Shown one piece after another: positions 27,801 to 33,700 of a DNA stretch of 64,000 nt (the first letter of the stretch is position 1; each line of letters opens with the position of its first letter). The position numbers and the translations under genes are program-made. This DNA comes from Baylisascaris procyonis (taxonomy: Eukaryota; Nematoda; Chromadorea; Rhabditida; Ascarididae): the NCBI GenBank assembly GCA_037389465.1, contig JAZARR010000123.1, positions 2,860,501-2,924,500 on the forward strand. The letters run 5' to 3'. The notes under the pieces are model-generated. The model was not told the DNA's origin, did no database searches, and saw nothing but the letters and a program-made list of their open reading frames with translations.

Positions 27801-29377
27801 GAGCACTGAATGATTCGCCGAGAAACATTTTGCAACGATTGTTTGCAATCGAATCGGCGACTCAGCCTTAGCATATGGTCGTATCCAATCGTATTCGATA
27901 CCTTTTAAACGAAGCAAAGAAATCAATCGACCGAAGATGTTCGTACTATGAAATGGTAGAAACATTATGAATACACGTTGAGCGTTGAATTCGTGAATCT
28001 GCAAGCAACAATTGCAATGATCGTAGTATATCGTTGCATTTATATCAATGGGAGATATTTTAAAGAAAATTTATATGTGAGTGGTTTGTGGATTTTATTG
28101 GGCGGATTTGATATCATCGTTTACGCAACAATCAAACTCAAATCTGTTTGAATGAATAGTTGTGGATCAGGTTGGCTTCATTTTAACGAACAGGAAGAAA
28201 CATAATGAAGATTTTTTTTTTAAATGAAACTATAAAAATTGATGTCTAATAAAATTTAGTTCACCTGGAATTTGAATAAAAGCCATTCGAGTACTTGTTG
28301 TGCGGCAAAATGCTGCAAATATGGAGAGATTTGCGCCAATAGTCGATCAATTTTTGCATCCAAGTTTTCATTTTCCACTTTCGACAACAATGAACGTTCC
28401 ATATTCAGTGCCGTTTCATCAAAGAGATCCGCATTATCCTCACCTATCGAGGCATCAATTTTACGTAATTGTGCCAAACCAGATTGACCTAAAATATGCA
28501 AACATTAGAAAGTATTGCACAATCATAAATAGAAATTCGAGGCCTTAAGTTCAATTTAATATCGAGTTAAGTGCATTCAGATGAAAGTTCGAGTTGCATA
28601 ACCTTTATAGATCGCTTAATCAGCATCAAAATAATCTGAAAATTCATTCACAGTATTGAAATAAAAATCGGCTCTGCAATTCCTATTTTAACGACTCCCC
28701 ATTTGGAGTGATATATCATACGAAAAAATATATGCAAACACAAATATGAGCAAATAAGCGTCAACATTTTCGGCCGAAGCAATACTAAGTTCTTTAAAAA
28801 AGGTTTCCGGCCTTCAATATAAGCATCAACTGGCCGGTGATGATTTGCAGTGTTCTAATCCAATATTTTTTTATTTCTTTTCTACGATTCCGGATCTATG
28901 ACTTTCAACGTTTTTGAAACTTCTTGCATCTAGAAGTGGAAAAAATTTTGCACATTTAGTCATGTAGTGGGAGGGTCACCTATATACGTGAAGAACGTCC
29001 GTCTATATATGCATAATGCTACAATACCACGGTATGTTTCGCTTGGAAAATTGCGTGGAAAGTTTGACTAAGCTTCAATATTTCAAGAAGGGCATTTAAA
29101 ATTCAACCACAACCCACAAACATAAAAGAAACTTTTAACTCGAAAATTAATAAATATGAGCAGACATAAGGAAACAGATAGGAAAGCATATCAATGCATC
29201 CAAAACATATCAATGAATCACTCAAATAAAGAACAAACCAATTTTGAGAGCATCTTCTTTATTAAGTGCGGCTGCTTGTTTCCGATCGAAGAGAAGAGAG
29301 ACGGCAAAACGTTCGACACCAAGTTGTGATGATGCTGCTGTTCGTAGACTTTGCAATTGACGTTGCAACGATGTCAT
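6703..29377 (-). CDS. HEATR1: HEATR1 / Utp10 (BAP28) homologue, small-subunit processome protein
   Basis: In the known family, HEATR1/Utp10 is a very large HEAT-repeat protein of the nucleolar UtpA/t-UTP subcomplex, needed for rRNA transcription and early pre-18S processing. Here the N-terminus has the family start MTSLQRQL followed by SLLFDRKQAAALNKEDA. The middle has SVFTFMGAGLL. The C-terminal region has ENECRPIFARFSKWAEEA and MLKTRNTSPK, then VRYCTLLVLERIFDRM and LPSVLPFLSELLEG, matching the human order in which SPKVRFAAL precedes LLPESIPFLAELMED. The last exon ends EEQCDKVIALL...GYIQY, like the human end. About 37 exons are listed separately. Phases agree from exon 19 to the end and from exon 1 to 16 with a few uncertain sites. 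The traced protein is about 1,800 residues against about 2,144 in human, and exons are probably missing or shortened at 21.3-22.4 kb. It is convergent with the 1.1-4.9 kb gene. Confidence 0.92.
7222..7330 (-). CDS. HEATR1: HEATR1 exon 37
   Basis: It reads VRYCTLLVLERIFDRMGDAV and LLPSVLPFLSELLE, the strongest match in the window (human VRFAALITVLALAEKL and LLPESIPFLAELMED). The acceptor is ATTACAG, the donor GAAG|GTTCGT, phase 0 in and 1 out. Confidence 0.96.
8030..8216 (-). CDS. HEATR1: HEATR1 exon 36
   Basis: It reads ERCQLVIDDVINELDNTIVA, HEQRCIPHLADCLLQIADCH and NKIMLKTRNTSPK, matching human ERAEALMMPLVDQLEN, VTKHLIPCIAQFSVAMAD and YQILLKTRDSSPK. The donor is AAG|GTATTT, phase 2 in and 0 out. 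Confidence 0.95.
8649..8784 (-). CDS. HEATR1: HEATR1 exon 35
   Basis: It reads SESLLFNYKKGSIGARDMNA and LNLVEKCARHHEFFVELVL, parallel to human CCLLLQFILNCLYKIFLFD. I chose the donor CTTCA|GTCTTT because it gives the phase needed by the TTCAG acceptor of exon 36 and recreates QER, like human KER. Confidence 0.84.
9348..9445 (-). CDS. HEATR1: HEATR1 exon 34
   Basis: It reads FYASYNALSLPHFGRIFDMV and PRVLQRTNARLT, parallel to human LKGLFTLFAGHLVKPFADTLNQVN. The acceptor is GATTGCAG, the donor ACAC|GTATGC, phase 2 in and 1 out. A longer frame from another acceptor at 9524 aligns less well. Confidence 0.86.
10033..10223 (-). CDS. HEATR1: HEATR1 exon 33 (BP28 C-terminal domain)
   Basis: It reads GYLMNVIDCLSENECRPIFA and RFSKWAEEALDSERADDNAL, matching human LVAMVVKLSEVTFRPLFFKLFDWAKTEDAPKD, the most conserved part of the BP28 C-terminal domain. 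The acceptor is TTTGCAG, the donor CAG|GTCCTT, phase 0 in and 2 out. Confidence 0.94.
10718..10858 (-). CDS. HEATR1: HEATR1 exon 32
   Basis: It reads FSMLSACLQTKQRSELLKYL and CDQFLIAFGSRIANRSLE, parallel to human MGPFMSILQEHIGVMKKEEL and LTAFFLEALDFR. The acceptor is TTTCCAG, the donor GAG|GTTTGC, 47 codons in phase 0. Confidence 0.9.
11471..11614 (-). CDS. HEATR1: HEATR1 exon 31
   Basis: It reads NVEHRIAQIRKALTKLEMRL and LVEPFREATEALI, parallel to human NIRLTSLKKTLATTLAPRVLLPAIKKTY. The acceptor is ATTGCAG, the donor CCG|GTAGCT, 48 codons in phase 0. Confidence 0.88.
11956..12098 (-). CDS. HEATR1: HEATR1 exon 30
   Basis: It reads GDVLLQCSLICLQRIVENFV and HLTRILVTLARTL, matching human SEVYLLSALAALQKVVETLP and YLEGILSQVIHL. 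The acceptor is TTGTCAG, the donor ACA|GTAAGC, phase 1 in and 0 out. Confidence 0.92.
12099..13161 (-). other. HEATR1 intron 29, no exon inside
   Basis: Exons 29 and 30 join in phase and match adjacent human segments, so nothing coding is required in these 1,063 bases. A plus-strand open frame at 12264-12656 and a minus-strand frame at about 12540-12650 have no family resemblance. Confidence 0.6.
13162..13411 (-). CDS. HEATR1: HEATR1 exon 29
   Basis: It reads GLDEAMVGSVLLLVGELVRN, parallel to human EEKNVLGSALLCIAEVTS, followed by a charged linker with STERRKRFAQQSLSGRR. The acceptor is GTTTCAG, the donor ATCG|GTGGGC, phase 0 in and 1 out. Confidence 0.9.
14277..14387 (-). CDS. HEATR1: HEATR1 exon 28
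   Basis: It reads NAAFSLKLIARRTPATDNAP, parallel to human RQTALYTLKLLCKNFGAENP. The acceptor is TGTTGCAG, the donor CTG|GTGAAT, 37 codons in phase 0. Confidence 0.88.
14780..15019 (-). CDS. HEATR1: HEATR1 exon 27
   Basis: It reads VLQLRNILPANVSARLIADI and KMRDRALHLLNVKLTQE, matching human VNALLPTETFIPVIRGL and SVRRKALDLLNNKLQQ. The start is at 15019 after TTTCGAG, with an alternative 12 bases later after TTGCAG. The donor is GAG|GTCTAT, phase 0. Confidence 0.9.
15738..15947 (-). CDS. HEATR1: HEATR1 exon 26
   Basis: It reads TEMYERLLVVGKRMLI and HSNHYKYWIAFASRADILTD, parallel to human LEERLLETVLGYISAVAQ and LTVKFWRALLSKAYDLLD. The acceptor is AAATTCAG, the donor AAG|GTTTCT, 70 codons in phase 0. 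Confidence 0.88.
16969..17294 (-). CDS. HEATR1: HEATR1 exon 25 (longest, 326 nt)
   Basis: It reads CVVDLLHYVVQLGGDF early and KLRHYRFAIVGWIARLLSSR near the end, matching human LMNILQYLLKL and QLRHFKFLSVSFMSQLLSSN. The acceptor is TTTTTAAG, the donor AAG|GTATGT, phase 1 in and 0 out. Confidence 0.93.
17864..18059 (-). CDS. HEATR1: HEATR1 exon 24
   Basis: It reads SLLDMPAHRRLSVMRAVAKA and IIAVLFEYYCL, matching human ALPHVPEHRRLPILVQLVDT and LLILLFEQYV. The acceptor is AATTTAG, the donor AAAG|GTAATA, phase 0 in and 1 out. Confidence 0.94.
18561..18695 (-). CDS. HEATR1: HEATR1 exon 23
   Basis: It contains MMSVFTFMGAGLLKKDNDLT, one of the clearest family signatures (human IMSIFTFMGANVMRLDD), followed by EIIEETLRTMFAAV. 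The acceptor is TATTTCAG, the donor AAG|GTAGTT, 45 codons in phase 0. Confidence 0.95.
19473..19600 (-). CDS. HEATR1: HEATR1 exon 22
   Basis: It reads EDIQLECIVETIRNTRDHAT and LRSCLSLLTAAVHISP, matching human FNVELIVQCIRLSEMPQTHHHALLLLGTVAGIFP in order. The acceptor is TATTTCAG, the donor CCA|GTACAT, phase 1 in and 0 out. Confidence 0.9.
20077..20168 (-). CDS. HEATR1: HEATR1 exon 21
   Basis: It reads DEEHSINLYMRQLTVSLLVR, parallel to human NMEYTKQLILSCLLNICQK. The acceptor is TTTCTAG, the donor CCAT|GTAAGT, phase 2 in and 1 out. Confidence 0.86.
20557..20789 (-). CDS. HEATR1: HEATR1 exon 20
   Basis: It reads AYIKRVIFVLEVLNANKYVQ and KLFNTLFDVLK, matching human SYWQRVTLILELLQHKKKL and LVPTLFNLLSRCL. 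A basic, acidic linker (EPEEKRMRAK) precedes it as in human. The donor is GTAAGT, phase 0 in and 2 out. Confidence 0.88.
21190..21321 (-). CDS. HEATR1: HEATR1 exon 19
   Basis: It reads ALISPKYIKHRTAEDFEEFI and DTVPIKADIRNALAQ. The acceptor is GCTTTCAG, the donor CAG|GTGATC, 44 codons in phase 0. Its match to a specific human segment is weak, but position, phase and signals fit the gene. Confidence 0.7.
21322..21939 (-). other. HEATR1 central region, exons not resolved
   Basis: Human HEATR1 has several hundred residues between the segments matching exons 18 and 19, but I find only weak candidates here: a 33-base piece at about 21655-21690 reading KICSKWQKLGK before GTAGTA, and an open stretch at 21770-21825. 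Either the protein is shorter here or the exons are too diverged to recognise. Confidence 0.4.
21940..22026 (-). CDS. HEATR1: HEATR1 exon 18
   Basis: It reads TFSVLLNGNFNFKLFVDKSW and MMLLKKIK, parallel to human SSLKETHFPFAIRVFSLLQKKIKK. The acceptor is ATATAG, the donor AAAA|GTTGAA, phase 1 to 1. No matching phase-1 donor was found upstream, so at least one exon before it is missing from my model. Confidence 0.55.
22027..22374 (-). other. HEATR1 unresolved region with a G-rich insert
   Basis: A good TTTTGCAG acceptor at 22327-22328 opens a short frame (MTVSVTL) that stops soon unless spliced at 22305, so one or two tiny exons may be hidden here. The stretch 22190-22290 is unusually GC-rich and carries a G-quadruplex-like motif on the sense strand. 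Confidence 0.4.
22375..22494 (-). CDS. HEATR1: HEATR1 exon 16
   Basis: It reads EEQINALRIQPKEVFKGDPM and EKMCKIIEAKRWDKAKLALE, parallel to human IELLADNINLGDPSSMLKMVEDL. The acceptor is TTTTCAG, the donor GAA|GTAAAT, exactly 40 codons, phase 0 to 0. Confidence 0.82.
23151..23288 (-). CDS. HEATR1: HEATR1 exon 15, basic low-complexity segment
   Basis: It reads VETKPPGKRRRRSNSIRKST followed by GDDEKYGKHIAVPEKNAQL. The PPGKRRRR run looks like a nuclear-localisation signal. I cannot align it to a specific human position, so it may be a lineage-specific insert. The end is at 23151 or 23157 (GTTCGT or GTCGCG donor), both phase 0. Confidence 0.6.
23454..23484 (-). CDS. HEATR1: HEATR1 exon 14 (31 bases)
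   Basis: This very short exon reads TPLFKQFQLL between a CTTTCAG acceptor and a GTGAAT donor. Its phases (2 in, 0 out) are exactly those needed to join exons 13 and 15, which is the main reason for accepting it. Confidence 0.45.
23637..23691 (-). CDS. HEATR1: HEATR1 exon 13
   Basis: It reads EKFSNLLLILHWENLWK after an ACCCCAG acceptor, phase 1 in and 2 out. The preceding intron is 47 bases. Confidence 0.5.
23739..23871 (-). CDS. HEATR1: HEATR1 exon 12 (5' boundary uncertain)
   Basis: It reads SIRLFERPKNTMENENFKRH and FMDFLRL, parallel to human ISAFEIFKEHFSSEVTISNLLNLF. The donor GTTGAG at 23738 is required because an in-frame TGA follows. The acceptor at 23872-23873 keeps phase 0 but lacks a pyrimidine tract. 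Confidence 0.5.
23904..23969 (-). CDS. HEATR1: HEATR1 exon 11
   Basis: It reads RFKLDENISNKLAMRCSYKP, parallel to human VDESFIKEAVLARLGD. The acceptor is ATTCCAG. The donor (GTTAAA at 23903) is the least certain part because the next intron would be only about 32 bases. Confidence 0.5.
24041..24114 (-). CDS. HEATR1: HEATR1 exon 10
   Basis: It reads AKINTLISLSLNNEQTEAIT, parallel to human DTSLMLSLNHPLAPVRILA. The end is uncertain: a GTTGCG donor at 24040 gives a 71-base intron, while a GTAATT further on would leave only 29 bases. Confidence 0.6.
24168..24249 (-). CDS. HEATR1: HEATR1 exon 9
   Basis: It reads CLCFLSMLEASIFGHLCYPG, parallel to human HQFVSLSTSGGKYQFL. The acceptor is CGCAGAG with an alternative 2 bases upstream; the donor is ACG|GTTGGG. 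The following intron is only 53 bases. Confidence 0.6.
24310..24409 (-). CDS. HEATR1: HEATR1 exon 8
   Basis: It reads FPKSFDSVRAEWQVREANVV, aligned with human YPRTLDVVLEEHLKEI. The acceptor is TTTATAG, the donor GAA|GTATGT, phase 2 in and 0 out. Confidence 0.82.
24978..25158 (-). CDS. HEATR1: HEATR1 exon 7
   Basis: It reads RQLCSFLCSLIENEVFSASL and KQLTEEIYKRIRTLVI. Two acceptors 3 bases apart (25158 or 25155) keep the same frame. The donor is CAG|GTTTTG, phase 1 in and 2 out. Confidence 0.82.
25159..26187 (-). other. HEATR1 intron 6 with a GC-rich insert
   Basis: This is one of the two longest HEATR1 introns. It holds a cytosine homopolymer near 25240-25252 and a much more GC-rich block at about 25790-26010 with a GCCGGGGCGGC core. 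The block has an open minus-strand frame but no resemblance to HEATR1, and looks like an inserted element. Confidence 0.5.
26188..26324 (-). CDS. HEATR1: HEATR1 exon 6
   Basis: It reads SECIVALSKKTDLSSFMRPL, corresponding to human DLITILHGISETYDVSPLLHYMLPHL. The acceptor is TTTATAG, the donor AATG|GTTGGT, phase 2 in and 1 out; both phases agree with the neighbours. Confidence 0.82.
26596..26793 (-). CDS. HEATR1: HEATR1 exon 5
   Basis: It reads SQLVSLRLAALMTLCQLCAS and NAVMNSLLKLVML, aligned with human DYRAATYMIICQISVKV and FVNSLASQII. The acceptor is TTTTGCAG, the donor GTTAGT, phase 2 to 2. Confidence 0.88.
27106..27251 (-). CDS. HEATR1: HEATR1 exon 4
   Basis: It reads LVGAQYMENKMPQLFSFYAT and NDAIISRILPFLATAL, a HEAT-like helical pair corresponding to human VLLAFYASTIVSAL. 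The acceptor is TTTCAG, the donor GTAAGT, phase 0 in and 2 out. Confidence 0.88.
27765..27998 (-). CDS. HEATR1: HEATR1 exon 3
   Basis: It reads IHEFNAQRVFIMFLPFHSTN with IFGRLISLLRL, matching human IHLYNQDSLIACVLPYHETRIFVRVIQLL in position and pattern. The acceptor is TTGCAG, the donor AAG|GTTTAT, phase 0 to 0 (78 codons). Confidence 0.92.
28265..28488 (-). CDS. HEATR1: HEATR1 exon 2
   Basis: After TATTTTAG it reads GQSGLAQLRKIDASIGED, and near its end ISPYLQHFAAQQVLEWLLFK, matching human LSPYFLLKPAQKCLEWLIHR. Phase is 1 in and 0 out; the donor is CAG|GTGAAC. Confidence 0.92.
29239..29377 (-). CDS. HEATR1: HEATR1 exon 1 (start codon)
   Basis: I chose ATG at 29375-29377 because MTSLQRQLQSL matches the family N-terminus. 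An in-frame ATG nine codons upstream (29404) adds MKIFNLFEG, which the family lacks. An AG two bases before the ATG could be a cis or trans splice acceptor. The exon ends in phase 1 before GTTTGT. Confidence 0.9.
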
Positions 29378-29800
29378 TCCTTCAAATAAATTGAAAATTT
29401 TCAATTTCGATATAAATTAACCGATAAACTAATCGATAAATTTAATCGACATATCTTAATGCATGGAATTGAGCTATGGACAACTCTACACTGTACAGCA
29501 AAATAAAAATATGGTTAAGCCACAAGAGCACAATAAAACACTTTCTCATTCAATGACTCCAGCGAAATTAGATAAGCTGGCTAGGCTTTCATGCGTAGGT
29601 CACTCCTCGCTTGACCATGAGTATCCCTTCACAAAGTCACTAGTTGAAGATAAAGGTGTGTTAATTAGAGAGGCTTGCACGATACTATTTTCGAAAGTGT
29701 CTTTACTACATCACACTTTTAACCTATTCTCTCAACTTTAAAAAACGAGGTTTTATACTTGTTGTGACCCATAGAGACTGCCGGCGATCAAAGAATAGCA
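29378..29800. promoter_or_regulatory. Upstream region of HEATR1
   Basis: This is the probable promoter and 5' leader. Two CGATAAA motifs stand 12 bases apart just upstream (29422-29428 and 29434-29440), with related ATCGA and TATCG forms around them. No TATA box in a fixed position is obvious. The role is inferred from position only. Confidence 0.35.
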
Positions 29801-29814
29801 TGCATCTTCGCAAA

Positions 29815-30725
29815 TCACATCAAACCCCGAAAATTTAGTGTTCCTACATGAGTGGACAATCTACGGAAAACGATGGAAGTATGATGTCGAATCGGCGGTG
29901 CGAACACTTGCGCCACCGTCGAACCACTTCCAGAAAGTGTTGAACTGAAAGCGCGAACGGCGAACCAAAGCGAATATTTGCTACGCAACAACACCGTACT
30001 CCAACTAGCCCTTCGACGGTGACGTCTGCAAGTAATGTGCAAGAATACCGTATCCCAGCTAACTCTTACGGTAGCGATTGTCAACAGTGGAAACTACGGT
30101 TCTTAGCTAATATGAGTGGTGGATGCGAAAGAATTTTAGTCGATAATGCGTGGTCATAGGATCTCTTAGAGTCCGCATAGGAACTTTTGCAGTTCTATTG
30201 TTTTAAATTGAATGTGAAAATGATAGAAGGGAGAAAGCAATGAATATGGTTTCGTCGGCAGCAAATCTCGAGTTACTCGGATCTTTAATACCATGAACCT
30301 AAATGAACGTAACGCTTCTTGAAAAAAATACAGTATGTAAGAGAAACGAACCAACGATCCCAATAAGTAAAATCGAAATGCTGGAGATACCGTTCTCATT
30401 GACTTCAAATACTTCGGGAAGGCCGATATAGAGTTCGTTTGCGTCGATTCTAAGAGTCGTTTTAAGCAAGGCAACGAAGCGTCGAAGACGAAATAAAATG
30501 CCTCATTCTTGCAGAAAGATTCCATCTGAAGCAACAAACGCCATGTCAATGCAAGGGCCGCAGAAGATTCGACTGCCGTTCGGCCTTGCACTGTCCAGAA
30601 CTTATGCATCTCAGGTTGGTGAAGGATACTGCTCATCCATATGCTTCATCTCTATAGTTTTGTGTAGAACGACGATACTCAGTGCTTCTTATAGGTCTTT
30701 AATCGGAAATTCACCATTGTGATAT
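29815..30725. other. Coding-like island of undecided strand upstream of HEATR1
   Basis: This stretch is less AT-rich than its surroundings and has long open frames on both strands. On the minus strand, 30166-30636 gives 156 codons including SFCKNEAFYFVFDASLPCLK, with a CTTCAG acceptor-like site before it and a GTATCT donor-like site later. On the plus strand, about 30433-30612 reads SSFASILRVVLSKATKRRRR and continues to a CAG|GTTGGT donor. A plus frame at 29846-30160 has one in-frame TGA. I recognise no family. It could be first exons of a gene divergent from HEATR1, or a decayed gene. Confidence 0.35.
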
Positions 30726-33700
30726 TACATGTTCACCACATTGCAGTGTGTATGTACGTGTCTACCTACATGTCTGTCCCATAGTTACAATAAGTGAGCA
30801 GCAAAATCTGCTACACTGAAATTAGATCGTCGGTAATTAAACTGAATGCCTTCAGATTCTCTAACTTGCTTACCAATGATAACATTTCTATTATTAAGGC
30901 ATTACAAAAATTCAAAGCCCAATTTTACATTTATTCAGTTGTAATACCCAAAACTAAAATTATTCCCGTGACGATGTGCATAACTTGTTGATTTTCATAG
31001 TGAAAAGCATTACTTGATGTTTTATTGTTCCTTTCTCGCTTTTCACACATTTTTTTCGAACAGCTCATTACAGTAGCGACGTATATATGCATATGCTTGT
31101 GCGTATTCGTCAACCAATCTGGCAGATTCAATTCGGAAGTAGCAGAAACTTGAGTTGCGAAATTTCATAGATACAGCACTCTATCAGATTAACTCCCTAT
31201 AATATATCTCATCATGTAAATAGGAGTTCCAATAAGACATTTGTGCTAATTCCTTTCCAAAATATATGAAAGCAATTTATTCCCCTAAGATTATTCAATG
31301 TGAAACATTGATTTCAGCATATATTTTCAATAAAATATTCCTCGCTTGAATTTTATTTCATTTCAGTAATAATATGAGCAGCGCATGAAGCATCACATAT
31401 TTAAGTTGTGTACAACTACATAATGAAAAGTGATCCGAATGAATAGGGCGAAGAGTGCATCGAATTCGATACTTCACAAACAGAAAACACTTTCGAAAAT
31501 CATTGACATTGTTGTTGAATGAATTGGTTTTCGTTCAGCGGTCATCGTTCATCTGTGATCGTTCTTCAAGTAAATCTTATTTTACTATGATCCGCATTTA
31601 TTTGTTGCTTTAGATTTGAATTCTTCTTTTATATATCCATCTCTGATCGAAGAAATTTATCTTCATATTCAACTAAAATTTATCAGGCATTTCAATATTA
31701 GGTTGTTTAATCGAGTGGATTATAATTAAGTTAAAAAAAAATGTTTTTTTGGGATACCATCTTCGAAGCCGTCGACAAATTCAGAAATATTCCCTTATAA
31801 ATATATTCAATGCTCATCAGCGTTATTTCAGCATCAACTGCTATGAATGCATTTTAATCGGTGAGCTGTTCCTCGTATTTTATCAAAGATTATTTGATGC
31901 TATCACATCACACACAATATTATATCACTGATTATCAGTCAGTTTATTCGGAATATATCATTATGCGTATTTATGTGCCCATTCTACAAACATGCTGTTC
32001 CTTATATCGAAGTGCTTTTAATTCGTTTGCTGAAACATTGGCGCCGTACTTATTTGTATTGTCAAAAAATTACCGATTTGGAATCTTTTTTTCCCGACTG
32101 CTATCCAATTTGATATGTACTTTTGTGGAATGCTAATAGAAGCTAATAAATGATAATTGATCATGTTGGATTAATAAATTACTTATAACTGGCGAAAATT
32201 TGCATATGACATTATGAGTGGTTATAAGAAAGAGAATAATGCACAGATGATGCATAAAAATGTGTTTGTGAAATTCCTAGCAAATGGGAGTCTATGGTAA
32301 GATGATCGCTATGTTGGGCGCTTTTGTATTTATGTCCAGTGCGATAATCAATTATCTCTCAATAACTGGAAACGATGATTAAGGTTCAATAATGAGTTTT
32401 CCTGTAGAACTGAATGATCATGCAAATCTTTAATAAAAAAAATTCGTTATTTGAGTATATATAATGATGGATCCTAGAATGAATTTGACTCCCAATCTTT
32501 TTGCACTTCTTGTCGTCGATGGCCCGAAAGGGAGAAGGTGATTGATCGGAATGAAGATCAAGCTTCTGCACTTTATGAGTTACAGCTATCGTACTTAGGT
32601 ATTCAAACATACTGATGCATACGCGCATAGGAGCGCATAAACGCACACATCCACACGCATACTTGCACGCACAAGCATACATATGCAAATGTACACTCAT
32701 TCCATTTTCTCTGTGACATAGTATTTCCAGAAGATTGCTGCTTTCCTCCGAAAATTTGCGTCGTTGCTTGGGTGACCTAAATCTGAACGAAACCCGCTAT
32801 CATCTTCCAGAGAGAGAGAGAGAGAGAGAAGCTCAAGCAGTTTCAGCTAATCTTCCTTCTAGATTTCTTTTAAAAGGTCAGGAGTTTCAATCTATCGTTT
32901 AAGTCAGCATGCTATTTCCGGAGCGTAAATGCTCTTATTCTTTAGAATACTATAGCTTTTAGATTTAGGAGCATGGCTGTATTGTCTGCACAAGTATATG
33001 ATAGATAGGCAGCGCGTTTCAGATGGTTTTTTTCCTCTTCCTGTGCATACAACAATGTTCATAACTTTATTGTCGAATATCGCAACTCATCATGATTTTA
33101 TAAACGCCTTTTCGAAAATTTTTGAGCTTTTTTTGAAGCATTTATATTTGTTCCAGTTTTTCTTATATTGTATTGAACCTTACCTGCTTCACTGCTCAAT
33201 TTATGACTGGGTGGTGAGTGGGCAGAAAGGGTATTTCAAAGGGTACATGAAGTTTTAAGTAGATTCATTTGAAATCGATAACTGTCCTTCAAATTCTTTT
33301 TACAGAAATTCGCTTACAACCTACTGAAATAATGTGTTGATTAATTGTGTGAATTTTTTGTGGCTTCCTCAATAACCCGTATCGAATCAGGATATAGTTC
33401 AGCTTGAATGCATTGTGGTCAGATTAAGACGAGATGGAAAAAAGAGTTGAAAATAATTTCGATTTTGGGCACAATTGAAGAGAACATAAGATACCACGCG
33501 TTTTTGCTGATTGAGTGTTGTGCAGCTACGACGCCACATAAGTATATGAATTATCTGAATTGGATTAAGCCTGAATATAGAAGGAGGAATTTACAACGGA
33601 AAGTTGTAGATGTGAAGTTCCCCAAACTTGTTGAACTAAAATGCGTAAATTTAAAATTGTTCACTTTGTACATCGATTCTATAGATATAAAGGCTTCAAG

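Noticed and set aside
29378..29404. Upstream in-frame ATG for HEATR1
   Set aside because: The family begins at the MTSL-type start at 29377; the extra nine residues have no counterpart and an AG lies just before that ATG.
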